A stretch of 64,000 nt of DNA from Blastocystis hominis (Eukaryota; Sar; Bigyra; Opalinata; Blastocystidae), in contig NW_013171827.1 of the NCBI RefSeq assembly GCF_000151665.1, positions 579,066 to 643,065 of the forward strand, written 5' to 3'. Below, one piece after another: positions 41,434-52,782 of this stretch. Made by a program: the position numbers and the translations under genes. Positions within the stretch are counted from its first letter, which is position 1, and each line of letters opens with the position of its first letter. Below the pieces are notes generated by a model. The model was not told the origin of the DNA and did no database searches. It saw only the letters and a program-made list of their open reading frames with translations.

Positions 41434-42366
41434 TTATAACACAAGAGAGTCCACCTTCGGTCCCGCCTCCTCACTGTGCTTCATTACCCGCCGACTAAAA
41501 TCGGGCGACGGGATGACCTTCGTCGCCATCTTCTTGACATGCACCGCACACAGCCTTCCCTCGAACAGCGCGAGCTCAAACATCACCTGGTCGCCCAGCT
41601 GGATCTCCTCGCCCGGCTTGAGCTCGCAGTCGCGCAGATGGAAGAAGATATCGCGCACGCCGTTGATCGGCTCCTGCACGTGGATTCGCCCGCTCGTGCT
41701 GCGCTTCCAGTGCACGCGGCCCAGCTGGATGTCCTTCGGCAGGTCGTCCGCAGCGAACGGGCAGTAGTCCGGGGTCAGCTCGCGCATGCTCTGCTCGTAC
41801 TGCCGCTCTTCTTCTTCGCTCAGACGCGAGCGCGGGCTGCGCATGGAGAACTCGAACGGCTCGGGGGAGTAGTTGCGGAAGAACGCGCGCGATTCGGTGG
41901 GGCGCGGAGAGTGGCGAGAAGCCAGCTCGGGAGGCTTGGAGATGATGGAGTAGGAGGGGGACGGAGCACCGGGGTTGAGCTGGCGGATGAAGGCAGGAGA
42001 GTACTTGTGCGGCGTGGGAGGCTTCGCAGAGGGAGATTCCTTCGGGACTTGGGGAGATTCCTTCGGTGCTTGGGGAGATTCCTTCGGTGCTTGGGGAGAT
42101 TCGGGAGTTTTCGGAGATTCGGGTTTGGGAGGAGCTACGGCAGCCTTTGGACGATACACCATGGGCTTTAAAACGATGTAGATGCAAAAGGCAATTGCCG
42201 CTCCGAAGACAATATCCAATTCAGGGAAACGGATAAAGGGGATCTGAAAATAGATGACTGCAATGATCTAGACAGCTAAGACAAATTGGGCAATAAATAC
42301 CACCGCTACAAAATGCCAAACCTGCACATTCGGCCCAAACAAATCATTTGGCTTCATTCTATTCAT
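41434..42366 (-). CDS. Membrane-anchored cold-shock-domain protein
   Basis: The start at 42366 (MNRMKPNDLFGPNVQVW) is followed by hydrophobic spans (FVAVIIAVIYFQIPF after a 33-nt intron near 42267-42299, then IVFGAAIAFCIYIVL), then a Pro-rich linker with tandem SPQAPKE repeats and many SP sites, and finally a cold-shock-like OB domain: LGRVHWKRSTSGRIHVQEP, DIFFHLRDCE, GDQVMFELALFEGRLCAVHV. The RNP1-like G-R-I/H-V and FFHLRD elements support nucleic-acid binding. Joining a CSD to membrane helices is unusual and suggests RNA binding at a membrane. The stop is at 41434-41436. Confidence 0.75.
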
Positions 42367-42791
42367 ATTCCTGTATAACCAATGCGTACCTTTCAAAGTA
42401 AAATAAAAGGGGAAGACCGCGTACAATAAATGATAAATTGAATCGCATCTCTTTTTTGAACGAAACTCCCGCTTTCTTTGGATTTTGTGACTGGAACAAT
42501 ATTCAATGATTATCACATTTATTCTGTGATACCCGTAGATTGCACTATCGAATTAGAGTATAGAAAAGGAAAAATCGATTACCGTAGTGACATAGTATTA
42601 TGTTGTTTGCTGCGTTACGCAGATAATGTCTCCACATAGATATGAACATAATGAAACGCAGAAAAACTCGGATTTCAACGAAAAAAGCGGAATGATAGGT
42701 ATTTGGAATTCCACAAAACAGGTCAATATTGTGTTTCAAATAGGAGAAAACCAATATTGGTTTAGTTCGAATACAGAGTGAGTGTCACGCG
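42367..42791. other. Intergenic between divergent genes
   Basis: 5' flanks of the cold-shock-domain gene and bL21m. A TTGGAATTCCA stretch at 42701-42711 resembles the repeated intron core, but no exon flanks it. Confidence 0.5.
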
Positions 42792-43455
42792 ATGCTACAA
42801 AATTTGATGTACATTACGAGACCCGTTGGACGATTTGGACTACAACTACTGAGAAAGCAAGTTCCCGCCTTTTCCTGCAATGCATCTCAAAGATGGTTTT
42901 CTGACAAAGTTACTCCCGAACCATCGGTAGCCACTGAAACTCCTGAGGAGGAAATCGCCGAACCTCTTGCACATAACAAGTTCAAGCACGTATTTTGATT
43001 GTAATTGTGCCTAATGGATGTAGCCAGGAGCTATCATGTTTGAACACTCTAAAGATAACGAACCAACGAACGTGAAGGATGACGAGTGGTTTGCCATTGT
43101 CCAATTGTCTGGAACACAATACAAATTGGGAAAAGTACTATATTGTCTCGTCTTGTTAGGTAGGATGATTTACTCTTTACAAACAAAATGAAATACGACA
43201 TTGGTCAGCAGGTAATTCTAAATAATGTAGGAGAGTGATGTGCGTGGGACATAGGTTTTGCTGTTGGGAAGCAAGCACAAGACCATCGTTGGTCATCCGC
43301 TAATTGAGAACGCCAAAGTTCTTTGCACGGTGGAGCAACAGATAAAAGAGAAGAAGGTGACGGTGTTCAAGTTTCAGAAGCGAGAACGATTCAGCAAAAA
43401 GCAAGGATTCCGTCGCCAACTTACCGCTCTTCGTGTGGATGAAATCATATTTTAG
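42792..43455 (+). CDS. MRPL21: Mitochondrial-type ribosomal protein bL21m
   Basis: Large-subunit protein of the organelle ribosome. The N-terminal 45 residues (RPVGRFGLQLLRKQ, ending SQRWFS) look like a targeting presequence. Core: FAIVQLSGTQYKLGK, DIGQQVLLLGSKHKTIVGHPL, VTVFKFQKRERFSKKQGFRRQ, LTALRVDEI. Introns 42990-43023, 43135-43163 and 43212-43254. TAG at 43453-43455, TGTTTGTT at 43462. It implies a translating organelle genome, consistent with the mitochondrion-related organelle of Blastocystis. Confidence 0.9.
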
Positions 43456-43626
43456 TCTGTGTGTTTGTTGGAAATAGGTTGTATTTACTTCTGCACAGAT
43501 GGGTTTGTTGAGAATGGACTGTAGAAAAATAGGTTATTCGGAATTAAAGAGGGTGTGGAAAAAACTGTAAAAGACAACCGTCACGTATACATTATGTATG
43601 ATGTGGATAATAATGATATCATTAAA

Positions 43627-43937
43627 CTAACAAAAATCAAAACCAATGGTATTATTGTTGCAGAAAGCGCAAAGCAAAGAAATGGCCTTCGGAACATCCA
43701 TTTCTCTATCTACCTCTGTTAACAATGACTCTATCGTTATGGAGAGCTCCTTCTCTCCTCTCTTTCCACTCACTGATTCGACTGATCTTTCCATCACTAT
43801 AAAAGAAGCGTATTCCATCATTTCTCTTTTGCTTATGTTTTCGAGCAAGACTAATCGTCTGATATTCTTGTCCATCTTTTTCCAGAAGCCATTTTCATCT
43901 TTCACAATTGTATTGCTTTTCTACTTGCCCTGCTCAT
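43627..43937 (-). CDS. Possible small protein, unrecognised
   Basis: If a 26-nt intron follows MSRA, the frame reads NENGFWKKMDKNIRRL, then EMMEYASFIVMERSV, KELSITIESLLTEVD, ending TAG at 43627. About 95 residues, mostly helical and charged. No domain recognised. Support is only an ATG, a plausible GT-AG intron and an open frame in an AT-rich region. Confidence 0.38.
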
Positions 43938-45443
43938 AGAATTTCTGAGACTTTATTACTCCCAAACTGTTACATACAGTCACCCTACCATTAAGGCATC
44001 CATTTTCACATTTTCCTAAATTCACACTTTTTGAGGTTTATCGAATATCATCAAATGTCCAGAAAATAGACTCAGCTTGCCTTCTTGCCATGTATTGATT
44101 GTACATATCCTTGTATTATCATAGGTGGAACATGTTCCATCCAGGTTTCCTATGTTTCTCTATGAGCTATGTTTTATATTGTTCATTCTCATCATTGTAT
44201 TCCTTCCACTCTCTATACATTCCTCTTAATTCAATAAAATGTTTCATATATCCTTTGTAATAAAACACCTCAAAAACAAACTGCCCCCGATCATCATATA
44301 GCTTCCCTTTCCCCTATTAATAGCTCTTTTCTTAATATCCAACATAGTAAAAACTGCTATATTCATCGTATAGCTAACAAGGTCCAGTGGCCACATTATC
44401 AACAAACGTTAGTGTTGCTACTAACACCTTCTTTGTAGATTATATTTGTGACGGTCCATTAATTTTCGAGTTTCGTATGGGGGTTATAATAACATACCTA
44501 TCGTGAGGTTTTCCAACAATGCAATCTGCAGTTCCATCAGTTCCATTCATAGATTGCACTGAAAATTGCTCTGCAGTATTTTATTCCCAACACTCTCCTC
44601 TTTTTCATCAACACCTTTCTCGATATTCACAGATACAAGCTCTACAGCTGAAAGATTTGAATTCTAAGTTTTCTGAAGGTTGCTCCTTATTATTTCTTGT
44701 GATGTGCTAAACTAGAACACTTGCTCGAGTTTGTTATAAATGGTTAACAACATAAGTATGTTCAGAAGTAATATCAACACATAAAACAAAGATAAATATA
44801 AGAAATATGAATGCAAAGAACGAATTCCTGGCATGACAGATGAAACTTGTTGCGAATTGAGATCCACTTGTAGTCGTTTATGATAGATGCACAAAAATCA
44901 TTTGAGAATAAGGCGAGAAAAAAACAAAAGCAGTCAATGTGATATCTATTTATATAGTGGCATATAAATGTAACCTCAAAGTAATGATTTGAGGATCAAA
45001 TAGGTATAAGTCTCACATCAACATATTAATGGTTCAAACACAGAATCTGGTAATATTCACAGAATATTGAATAGGTAATTTCTGATGGAATGTGGATTGC
45101 AATGCGGAAATTAGTCAATATAAATTGAAAGCCCCATATTTATAGAAGGCACATATTGAAATGAAAAAAGCACAAATACTATCTTATGACACTTTTAACA
45201 ACTTGTTTACCTTATTCATCTTGGGTAGAAGTTTTATCGTCATATTTTACACAATGAATGCATATCAGCACATTTCCACAACCAGTAATAGTCAGGTTCC
45301 AATAATATTCATCACAGTTGATATCTTCTTATTTTTTATCATCTGCCATTTTATAATATCAGAATATACCATTTCGTTATTTTTAACATGGAATGAAACC
45401 GAATTCTCCATTTTTTTCCAATTTCCTTTTCTGTTTTGATAAG
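43938..45443. other. AT-rich region with no supported gene
   Basis: Open frames such as 44519-44710 and 45161-45439 are short and hydrophobic, without start, splice or family support. No tRNA, repeat array or TGTTTGTT was seen. Confidence 0.5.
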
Positions 45444-47173
45444 ATGCAAATGGAATGTATGTTTAATTAGTTGTACTAATTAATAGCATATTTAGAAGAG
45501 GTTCATGGAGCGGAATATCTACTTGATCGATATGGTACTCTGGGTCATCCTGAGTCTTTTTTCAAGAATGGAGTTCTGTTTACTCTCCAACGCTACCAAG
45601 GAAAACACAGAAACGAATTTCTATTGCACTCAGAATCTGGTGATGTGTATCTATTTGAAAATAACGTACTGAAACAAGAATGGAAGGAGGACGAGAATGG
45701 GAAGAAATCGGAGGAGTTTATTCGATACAAGAATGGTCGAGTTGATTTTAGTCAGCGATTCGAGTATATTTTGGAACAAATGAATAGCAAACGTTTTGTT
45801 TACCACAAGAAAGGAGTTCGAATGGAAATCTGGTCAGTCCAAACGGGACATTTGCTGTATCACGGAGGGTACAACGAAAGACGAATGAAAGAAGGCTGGG
45901 GCATCGAATACGATGAAGAAAACGGAAATGTGGCTGTGGAAGGGATGTGGAGCAAAGGAGTATTGAAAGAAGTGATTCGATGTTTTAATGGAGATACGAT
46001 GACTGAATTGAAGCGAAACGGAGCAGATAGTTTGGATCCAACGAAACGAATTCCGATCTATGTGGGTGGATTTCGCTATGATGAAGACAATGAACGATTT
46101 ATTCGTGAAGGGAAAGGATGTCTGATCGATGAAAAGACTGGAATGGCAACTCGAGAATGTGAATGGAAAGATGGAGCAGAAGTGAATGAAGTGAAACTGA
46201 CTGATGGATGGTACGATCCAAAATTGAGGTAAGGTTTATCAACAGCCATGATTCCTAGACCTGATTCTGTGCCTGCTCCTGCTCCTGCTTCTCTTCGATT
46301 CAGCGTCACTGGATCTACAAAATGGACCGATGTGAGTTTGCAAGTGACCGATTTGAAGATTTCATCGAATTGCTGTAACGATTTGAATGCATTGGATCTG
46401 AATCGATTCGAGTGGCTACGATCTATCGAAATCGGCGATGAATGTTTTGGATCAGTGGAAACATTCAAAATCGATGGATTGAATCGATTGAATACTATCA
46501 AAATCGGAAGCAATTCATTTAATCAGATGATGAATGGATGGGGAAAAAATAAGTCGAGATCATTCCAAATATTGAATTGTGAATCATTGGAATCCATTCA
46601 AATTGGTGAATTCAGTTTCAGTGATTTTGCTGGAGACTTTGAATTGAAGAATCTACCACAATTACAATCCATTCAAATTGGTTCACACAATTTCCAAGAT
46701 AGTTCATTTGTGATTCGAGGTATTGATATGAAAATGAATATTTGAATGATACATAGATCTTCCAAATCTACAATCCATTACATTAGGCGATCATGCATTC
46801 TGTGAATCACTATCAACAATAATTGAGAGTATTGAATGAATTCGAATGAAATGATTGATGTAGATCTTCCATCATTACAATCCATTCAACTCGGTGGGTG
46901 TGTATTTGTTGGAATTTTGAATAATTCATCATGTTCGTTAACAATGCGAAGTAATAATGAATTGATTGGTTATGATTTGATTTGTAGATCTTCCAAATCT
47001 AACATCAATAACATCTAAATATTTTAGTTTCAAGTATACTAGTGTAGTGACATTGGAAAGTATTTCTGAATATTGAATATTGATAGTATTTAGATATTCC
47101 AAAACTTCAAAATGTCGATCTACCTTATTCATTCGAAAAAGTTCGATCGAAATCAATTTCGAGTATTTTTTGA
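45444..47173 (+). CDS. MORN-like and BspA-type leucine-rich-repeat protein
   Basis: Start MQMES, intron 45457-45486, then YLEEVHGAEYLLDRYGTLGH and MORN-like strands (YHGGYNERRMKEGWGIEYD, YVGGFRYDEDNERFIREGKG). After intron 46229-46258 come PAPAPAS and BspA-type LRRs (SIEIGDECFGSVETFKI, LESIQIGEFSFSDFAG, LQSIQIGSHNF). The last five exons each begin with (D/N)LPxLQSI directly after a phase-1 intron, so each intron-exon unit is one swappable LRR. TGA at 47171-47173. The same MORN-LRR order and phase-1 layout form the tail of the MOCOS-like fusion at 10396-15522. Function unknown. Confidence 0.75.
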
Positions 47174-47744
47174 TTGATTTCATTTCCCTATTAGATGTTA
47201 CTGCTCATCTTTCTCATCTTGTTAAAGTAAGAAAATAATGAAATGTAAAAAATACCTCGAAAGAATGAATGAATCATATTATAATAATGCATTATTCTTA
47301 AAGCAACATGAATGGAATAGACAGTATTTTGACTTTTCTTGTTAATAAATAACATTGTACATGTGCAAACATCAGAATTTGAAACAGAAAACACATACAA
47401 TTAATGCTCAACATCTAGTTTTCTCATATCCTTTTGTATGATTCCTTCTGATTCCATTTTTGTTTCTTTTGTACCATTTTACACTTTACATGACCAACAA
47501 TTTTCTGTGATGCTATTTAAATCAGGATGATAACAACTTCATACAAGTATTAAGTCTATATCAGAATATACTTTTTCTCTCATCCATTCCTCATAGTAAC
47601 AGACTTCTTTGATTATTCCCGCTTTATTCTTCCATTAATCAATCAATCAATCAATATTATAACAATAACTTCCCAAACCCTCATACTGATCATTCTTCTG
47701 CCCAATCAATCATCTCTCCTTTATCTTAACAAACAATTCAACAC
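47174..47744. other. AT-rich intergenic stretch
   Basis: Short TCAA repeat at 47637-47653. Minus TGTTTGTT at 47728-47735 belongs to the following minus gene. No gene seen. Confidence 0.55.
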
Positions 47745-49195
47745 TCTCAAGACTTCACCACTTTCCCGCAATACCCCGTATCCAAATAATCCAAGACCTT
47801 CAACACATCACGCATCCCAATCACTTTCCCCTATCTCTCATCCCCTCTCTCTCCTTCCCTACGCGAATACTCTCATGCAGCGACTCGATCATAGGCATAT
47901 CAATCCGCGTGAACTTTCCCAAACTCCGCGAGAAGCTTCCCGCATAGAACGCGACGTAATCGATGAAATAGGGATTCGTTGAGATCGTCTACGCAACAAA
48001 CAAAGCAAACGAACACGTACAAACGATCCGTTGTCGCTCAGCACGTCGGATCGCGGGGTTTTGATGAACGCTTCGTCTTGCTGGTAGTCTAATCGCACGG
48101 AAAGCTTGATATTGCATCGCTGATTTCTATGAATGAATCGACGAATGAACCGAAAAGCGCACGATTGGTGACGACGCAGATTCCATTTCGTCTACGAATT
48201 CATAGCAAATGGACAACGCAGCGTACTCGACGATCCACGCGGCGCAGACGAAGCGACCAAAGCGCCTTGGAACGTTCGGGAGAAGTGGAGGGAAGGCTTT
48301 GCAGATCGGTGGTGAGTTTGATGCGCTTGGGGTATTCGATCTCGTCGTCGTTGACAATGGGTTTGTGAGAACGTGTACCTCGATAAATTGAGTCTAAAAC
48401 AAACGAACAACACATCGAGTACCATCGGAGGTGGTGCTCTGTGAAAAAGATATATAGCTTTGAGGGACGGAGGAGGAGGGCTCTTTAGGGGCTGAAGCAG
48501 CGGGCTCTTCTTCCTTGGCATTGAGAATGGACGTCCAGTGTTTCTGGACCTTGTCAGCAAGCTGCTGGTTCTCCACAGAACCGCTCTTTTTCACCTTTAC
48601 GATGGCTTTCCCAACACCAAACTCATAATTGCAAATCAGCGATTTTGTGATCCAAACCTCCAACAAAAATTCCAACGTGCAACGAATAAGCGCCTCGGAC
48701 TCTTCTCCCTCCTTCAGCGTTAACCAGGGACGAATGGCTTCCAGGAGGCCGTGTTTATATAATCTTCGAAGGACTCGAGCCTTCCTAAAATTCAGAATGG
48801 CCTCCAGGATGAGCATTCGCTCAACCACCTAATCGTGATTTAGTACGCACAAAACAAACAGAATGCTCTTCTCTTATAAGGTTTATTAGAAGTGGAATGT
48901 GATCAATCGAAAAGAGTTCACCTGTCTCAGGATCGATTATATCAAAGAGATGTCGTTCGAAAGGAGTGACGGGCACCATCAGTTTATCGCGAATTGCGGT
49001 ATTCATGGCCTCGTCTTCCTCTAACGAGATTTCGCCAATGCGCTTCATAACCTATCCGTGATCCATTACAACGGAACCTACATAGTCTATTGAGAATTCT
49101 TTTCCACTTATGGAGGGATAGACTTGAATCCACGTTTTCTCACCATCCTCTTCGTTTGATGGTGCCGAATCATTGAACATTGGAGGATTCAACAT
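47745..49195 (-). CDS. TFIIS N-terminal-like (LW) domain protein
   Basis: Starts MLNPPMFNDSAPSNEEDG, then WIQVYPSISGKEFSIDYV, a 30-nt intron, MKRIGEISLEEDEAMNTAI, FDIIDPETGELFSIDHIP. The core MLILEAILNFRKARVLRRL ... GLLEAIRPWL ... CNYEFGVGKAIVKVKK ... LADKVQKHWTSIL has the TFIIS-N/IWS1/PNUTS fold signature (bundle ending in the W of the LW motif). Downstream exons, joined by a 20-nt intron (48394-48413) and two others, include SHKPIVNDDEIEYPKR and KTPRSDVLSDNGSF and end KVVKS. The intron at about 47989-48020 contains a TGTTTGTT. Probably a transcription-elongation partner; the exact orthologue is not assigned. Confidence 0.7.
48394..48413 (-). other. 20-nt intron
   Basis: Minus-strand GTGTTGTTCGTTTGTTTTAG. 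Joins TRY to SIYRGTRSHKP in frame; the unspliced frame stops in the next exon. Confidence 0.65.
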
Positions 49196-49502
49196 TTGTA
49201 GTGTTTTTATTTATTTAAATATATATATATATATTGAATGGAATAGTAATATAGGGTGCTGAAAGAAAGAAAGAATATATATATAAGTTGAAAAATGATT
49301 TTGAAAATTGTTTTAATAACAATTTGCTTGTATATAGCACAATGAATAGATCCATCCGTGTTGTTGTTTGTGCAATGAAAACCTGAGCAACAATCCCAAT
49401 TCTTCTATCACAAAAACATTCATATTTTATCAATATAACACACCCATTCTATTTTGCGAATAGTTATACTACTTATTCCCATCTTTCACACAATTATCTT
49501 AT
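49196..49502. other. AT-rich intergenic, divergent promoters
   Basis: Contains a TA dinucleotide run near 49215-49235. It lies between the divergent TFIIS-N-like and RFC genes. No gene seen. Confidence 0.5.
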
Positions 49503-50721
49503 ATGGATCTGGAAGAAGCACCTACGAAGATCAACAAGGAATCCCAGTTCCTTCCATGGGTCGAAAAATAGTGGGCGGCAAGGTTTGGGATTGAAATGTA
49601 GTCGTCCAAAGAAGATGGATGATGTGTCACATCAAGAGGAAGCACTCAATGCTTTACGAAGATCTGTGAAAGAAGGAAACGTATTCGTTTTTCGCCATTT
49701 CTTATTCTCTAGCTTCCTCATTTGCTCTTTTATGGTCCTCCCGGAACAGGTAAAACTTCCACAATATTAGCACTGACACACGAGTTGTTTGGGTAAACAC
49801 TTGTCATCCCTGCGAATTTACGTGATAGACCTGATCTGTCAGACCGTGTCTTGGAGATGAATGCCTCAGATGAGCGTGGTATCGATGTATGTTCCAATTG
49901 TGAATTTCTCTTCAGGTAATCCGCGAGAAAGTGATTTTATTCGCACGTCAATCTGTTCGCCAATCCATTCCGTACCGAATCGAATTGCATTGCATTGCAT
50001 GTAGTGGTTATCCATCGCCTCCCTACAAAATCATCATCATGGATGAAGCCGATTCCCTCACAATGGACGCACAGAGCGCTCTGCGTCGCGTAATGGAGCA
50101 GTATTCCCGTGTAACGCGCTTCTGTTTCATCTGCAACTACATCTCAAAGTTGAAAATTCCCCCGATTTTGTGAATTCCAGAATTATCCCCGCTCTCTCCT
50201 CCCGATGCGCGCGCTTCGAGTTCGGCGCTCTTCCCCGCGGGAGTGTGCTGGAACGGTTATCTTTCATTTGTGGGGAGGAAAAAATCGAGATCGAAAACGA
50301 AGCCTTGGATTTCATTTTCGACCATTCCCGCGGGGATCTGCGTGCGGGGATTCAGTTATTGCAGAACGCGGAGACGGTTAACCGCGGGAAAAAGATCACG
50401 GTGAAGGATCTGGAGAGCATTACGCTGAATATCCCGAAGACGGTGCTGTTCCGACTGTGGGACACGATGGAAGCAACGAAAAAAGCGTCGAGCATCGCGA
50501 AGCTGCGACAAGTGGTCGATGCGATCTGTATGGATGGCTATCCCGTGTCGGCGCTGCTTTCGGTGATTTCGGATCGAGTAGTGGGAGATGAGAAGCTGAG
50601 CGACGCGCAGAAGGCGGAGATCGCGCTGATCTTGGCGAATGCCGACAAGGCGACGGTGGATGGATGCGACGAGGAATTAACACTACTGGATGTTTGCTGC
50701 TCGATCGTGAAATGCTTGTAG
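49503..50721 (+). CDS. Replication factor C small subunit (RFC4/Rfc2 type)
   Basis: Clamp-loader AAA+ ATPase that loads [35 protein letters not shown], Walker A ([14 protein letters not shown]), [14 protein letters not shown], Walker B ([15 protein letters not shown]), sensor 1 ([11 protein letters not shown]), SSRCARFEF, and the helical collar. Introns 49571-49601, 49681-49712, 49793-49828, 49887-49915 and 50149-50180; the last falls inside sensor 1 and shares CCCGATTT and GAATTCCAG with POLE introns. TAG at 50719-50721, TGTTTGTT at 50743. Which RFC subunit (2 or 4) needs a tree. Confidence 0.93.
50149..50180 (+). other. 32-nt RFC intron related to POLE introns
   Basis: GTTGAAAATTC start, then CCCGATTTTGTGAATTCCAG. 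Splits the conserved CNYIS-KII. It resembles the POLE introns at 6004 and 6263. Confidence 0.8.
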
Positions 50722-51072
50722 TGGGTTTTGTATTGGCTAATTTGTTTGTTGGAAGAAGATCTTTTTACGGAACACAATGTGGGGGATGGTTCTTTGCTAA
50801 AGTGACATGCACAACACTCTGAAAAAGATAGGGTATAATTGAATTTTGTGTTGCATGCCTAGAACGTAATCTCGAGAATGGACGTGTATAGAGTCGCCAG
50901 CTTGCTAAACTGATGAGCGTGCGACTTGTTGAAAGATAGGGTGGTAGAGGATCCGAGATTTGAATCGTCCCTATCAAGAGAACCACAAATTCTGTAAGGA
51001 AAGTAGAAACAGGGGTAGTACAAAGTTACACTTTTCAAAATATTATCAATATTATATATTAACTGAGCAACA
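50722..51072. other. Intergenic between RFC and NhaC genes
   Basis: TGTTTGTT at 50743 ends RFC. A minus-strand stretch 50861-50965 reads DSNLGSSTTLSFNKSHAHQF and stops, possibly an exon of a small gene, but I find no start or partner exon. Confidence 0.4.
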
Positions 51073-52782
51073 ATGGCGGATTATGGAGATTTCAAGTCGA
51101 TCGCTATCGGTTTCCCTTCAGTGATACCTCCCATTCTGGCAATGGTTCTTGCTCTTTCTACAAAAGAAGTCGTTTCTTCTCTTTTCGCTGGAGTGCTTGC
51201 AGCATCCATCATTTATTCCATTGCAGTGGCAATGGGCAAAGTTTCTGGTCTTGAGAATGCCAACGTTCTGGATGTAATGTTCACAGTGATGAGCCAAAAG
51301 ATAAGCGAAAACATATCGATTTGCTTGTTTATTCTGTGCATTGGAGCCCTCATTCACTTGGTCTCTGTTTCCGGTGGCGCCAAGGCCTATGCTGCGTGGG
51401 CCATTCGTACGATCAAGGGCCGCAGGAAAAGTATGTTTTCCACGATGGCTCTGGGATTAATGCTCTTCCTGGATGATTATTTCAATTCGATTTCTACTAG
51501 TACAATTATGCATCCAGTCACAGAGGGGAACCACGTGTCCAAGGCCAAAACTGCCTACATTGTTCACACCATGTCGACCAATATGTGCATCATGATTCCG
51601 CTGACATCCTGGGCAGCGGCCATCATGTCTCAAATCAAGGACAACGGCTTCGACAACCCCTTCCTGGTGTTTCTGAGCACGATTCCGTTCAACATCTACA
51701 GCGTTTTGTGCTTCGTGTTCCTCTTGATTTCGATTTCCTTCGATTTCGACTACGGCAAAATGAAGTTCTACGAAGACAACGCGAAGCTGGGCCTCACCGA
51801 AACCAACGAAGACGTCTCCACCACCGCAGCGGCGCCTCTCGAAGAGCCGCAGCAGTCGAGCAAGGGCAAAGTGTGGGACTTGCTGCTGCCCATCGTGATC
51901 ATGGTGTTTCTGTCCATCTACTTCATGTACTCCTTCGGAAAGGCCAAGGCTCCCGCGGGCGCTGGCCTGGTGGACATTCTGAGCGCGAGCGACTCCTCGA
52001 AGTCGCTTCTCTACGCGTGCTTCGTGGCGCTCTTCTCGACGTTGTTGCTCTACGTGCCTCGCAAACTGATGTCGTTCAACGAGTGGGTGAACAACATCAT
52101 CGAGGGCATGAAGACCATGCTCTCCACGCTCCTCATCCTCGTCCTCGCCTGGTCCATCAGCGGCACCAGCGGCGACCTCCTGCAGACCGGTCCCTACGTT
52201 GGCCAGCTCGTCAAAGACTCCCAAATCCCGCCTCAAATGATCCCTGCGGTGGTCTTTCTCGTGGGCATGGCGCTCTCCTTCGCCACCGGCACCGCGTGGG
52301 GCACCTTCTCTCTGCTCATCCCCATCGCCATCGGCATCTGCAGCGGCGACAACAGCGACTACCTCATCCCTTCCATCGCCTCCTGTCTCTGCGGCGCGGT
52401 CTTCGGCAACAACACCTCGCCCATCAGCGACACCACCATCCTCGTCTCCTCCGCCGTGCACTGCCCTTTCCTCATGCACGTCTCCACCCAGCTTCCTTAC
52501 GCCGCCACCGTCGCCGTTGTCAGCATCGTCGGCTTCTTGGTGGCCGGGTTTACCCGCGGGGATCTGCTGATCACGTACGCGGTGGCGGTGCCGCTGCTGG
52601 TGATCGTGCTGCTGGGAGTGCACTGGTGGCAGAAGATGCACGCGGTGCCCGCGAAGGAGATGGAAGTCGAGATGGCCGATTTGAAGAAGAAGGAGAAGGA
52701 GGAGGAGGAGGAGAAGACGGGAGCGAAGCCGGAGGATAATGAGGAGGGAATGCTGGAGACGGAGATTGCAGTTGTTGTATAA
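51073..52782 (+). CDS. NhaC-family Na+/H+ antiporter, intronless
   Basis: A 569-residue polytopic membrane protein with about 11-12 hydrophobic spans. NhaC family signs: MALGLMLFLDDYFNSISTS, STNMCIMIPLTSWAA, LSFATGTAWGTFSLLIPIA, and GAVFGNNTSPISDTTILVSS near the C terminus. The tail is cytosolic and highly charged (KKKEKEEEEEKTG). It would exchange Na+ for H+. Relatives are mainly bacterial. It has no introns while its neighbours have three to seven, and the GC content is high, so lateral transfer is plausible. The tail and codon use look eukaryotic, so it is a resident gene. Confidence 0.9.
   Translation: MADYGDFKSIAIGFPSVIPPILAMVLALSTKEVVSSLFAGVLAASIIYSIAVAMGKVSGLENANVLDVMFTVMSQKISENISICLFILCIGALIHLVSVSGGAKAYAAWAIRTIKGRRKSMFSTMALGLMLFLDDYFNSISTSTIMHPVTEGNHVSKAKTAYIVHTMSTNMCIMIPLTSWAAAIMSQIKDNGFDNPFLVFLSTIPFNIYSVLCFVFLLISISFDFDYGKMKFYEDNAKLGLTETNEDVSTTAAAPLEEPQQSSKGKVWDLLLPIVIMVFLSIYFMYSFGKAKAPAGAGLVDILSASDSSKSLLYACFVALFSTLLLYVPRKLMSFNEWVNNIIEGMKTMLSTLLILVLAWSISGTSGDLLQTGPYVGQLVKDSQIPPQMIPAVVFLVGMALSFATGTAWGTFSLLIPIAIGICSGDNSDYLIPSIASCLCGAVFGNNTSPISDTTILVSSAVHCPFLMHVSTQLPYAATVAVVSIVGFLVAGFTRGDLLITYAVAVPLLVIVLLGVHWWQKMHAVPAKEMEVEMADLKKKEKEEEEEKTGAKPEDNEEGMLETEIAVVV

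Noticed and set aside
42701-42711. TTGGAATTCCA as another intron of the repeated family
   Set aside because: It lies in a divergent intergenic region with no flanking exons and no GT/AG borders.
45161-45439. 92-codon hydrophobic ORF
   Set aside because: AT-rich composition alone produces such frames. No start context, splice support or 3' motif, and the next gene starts right after it.
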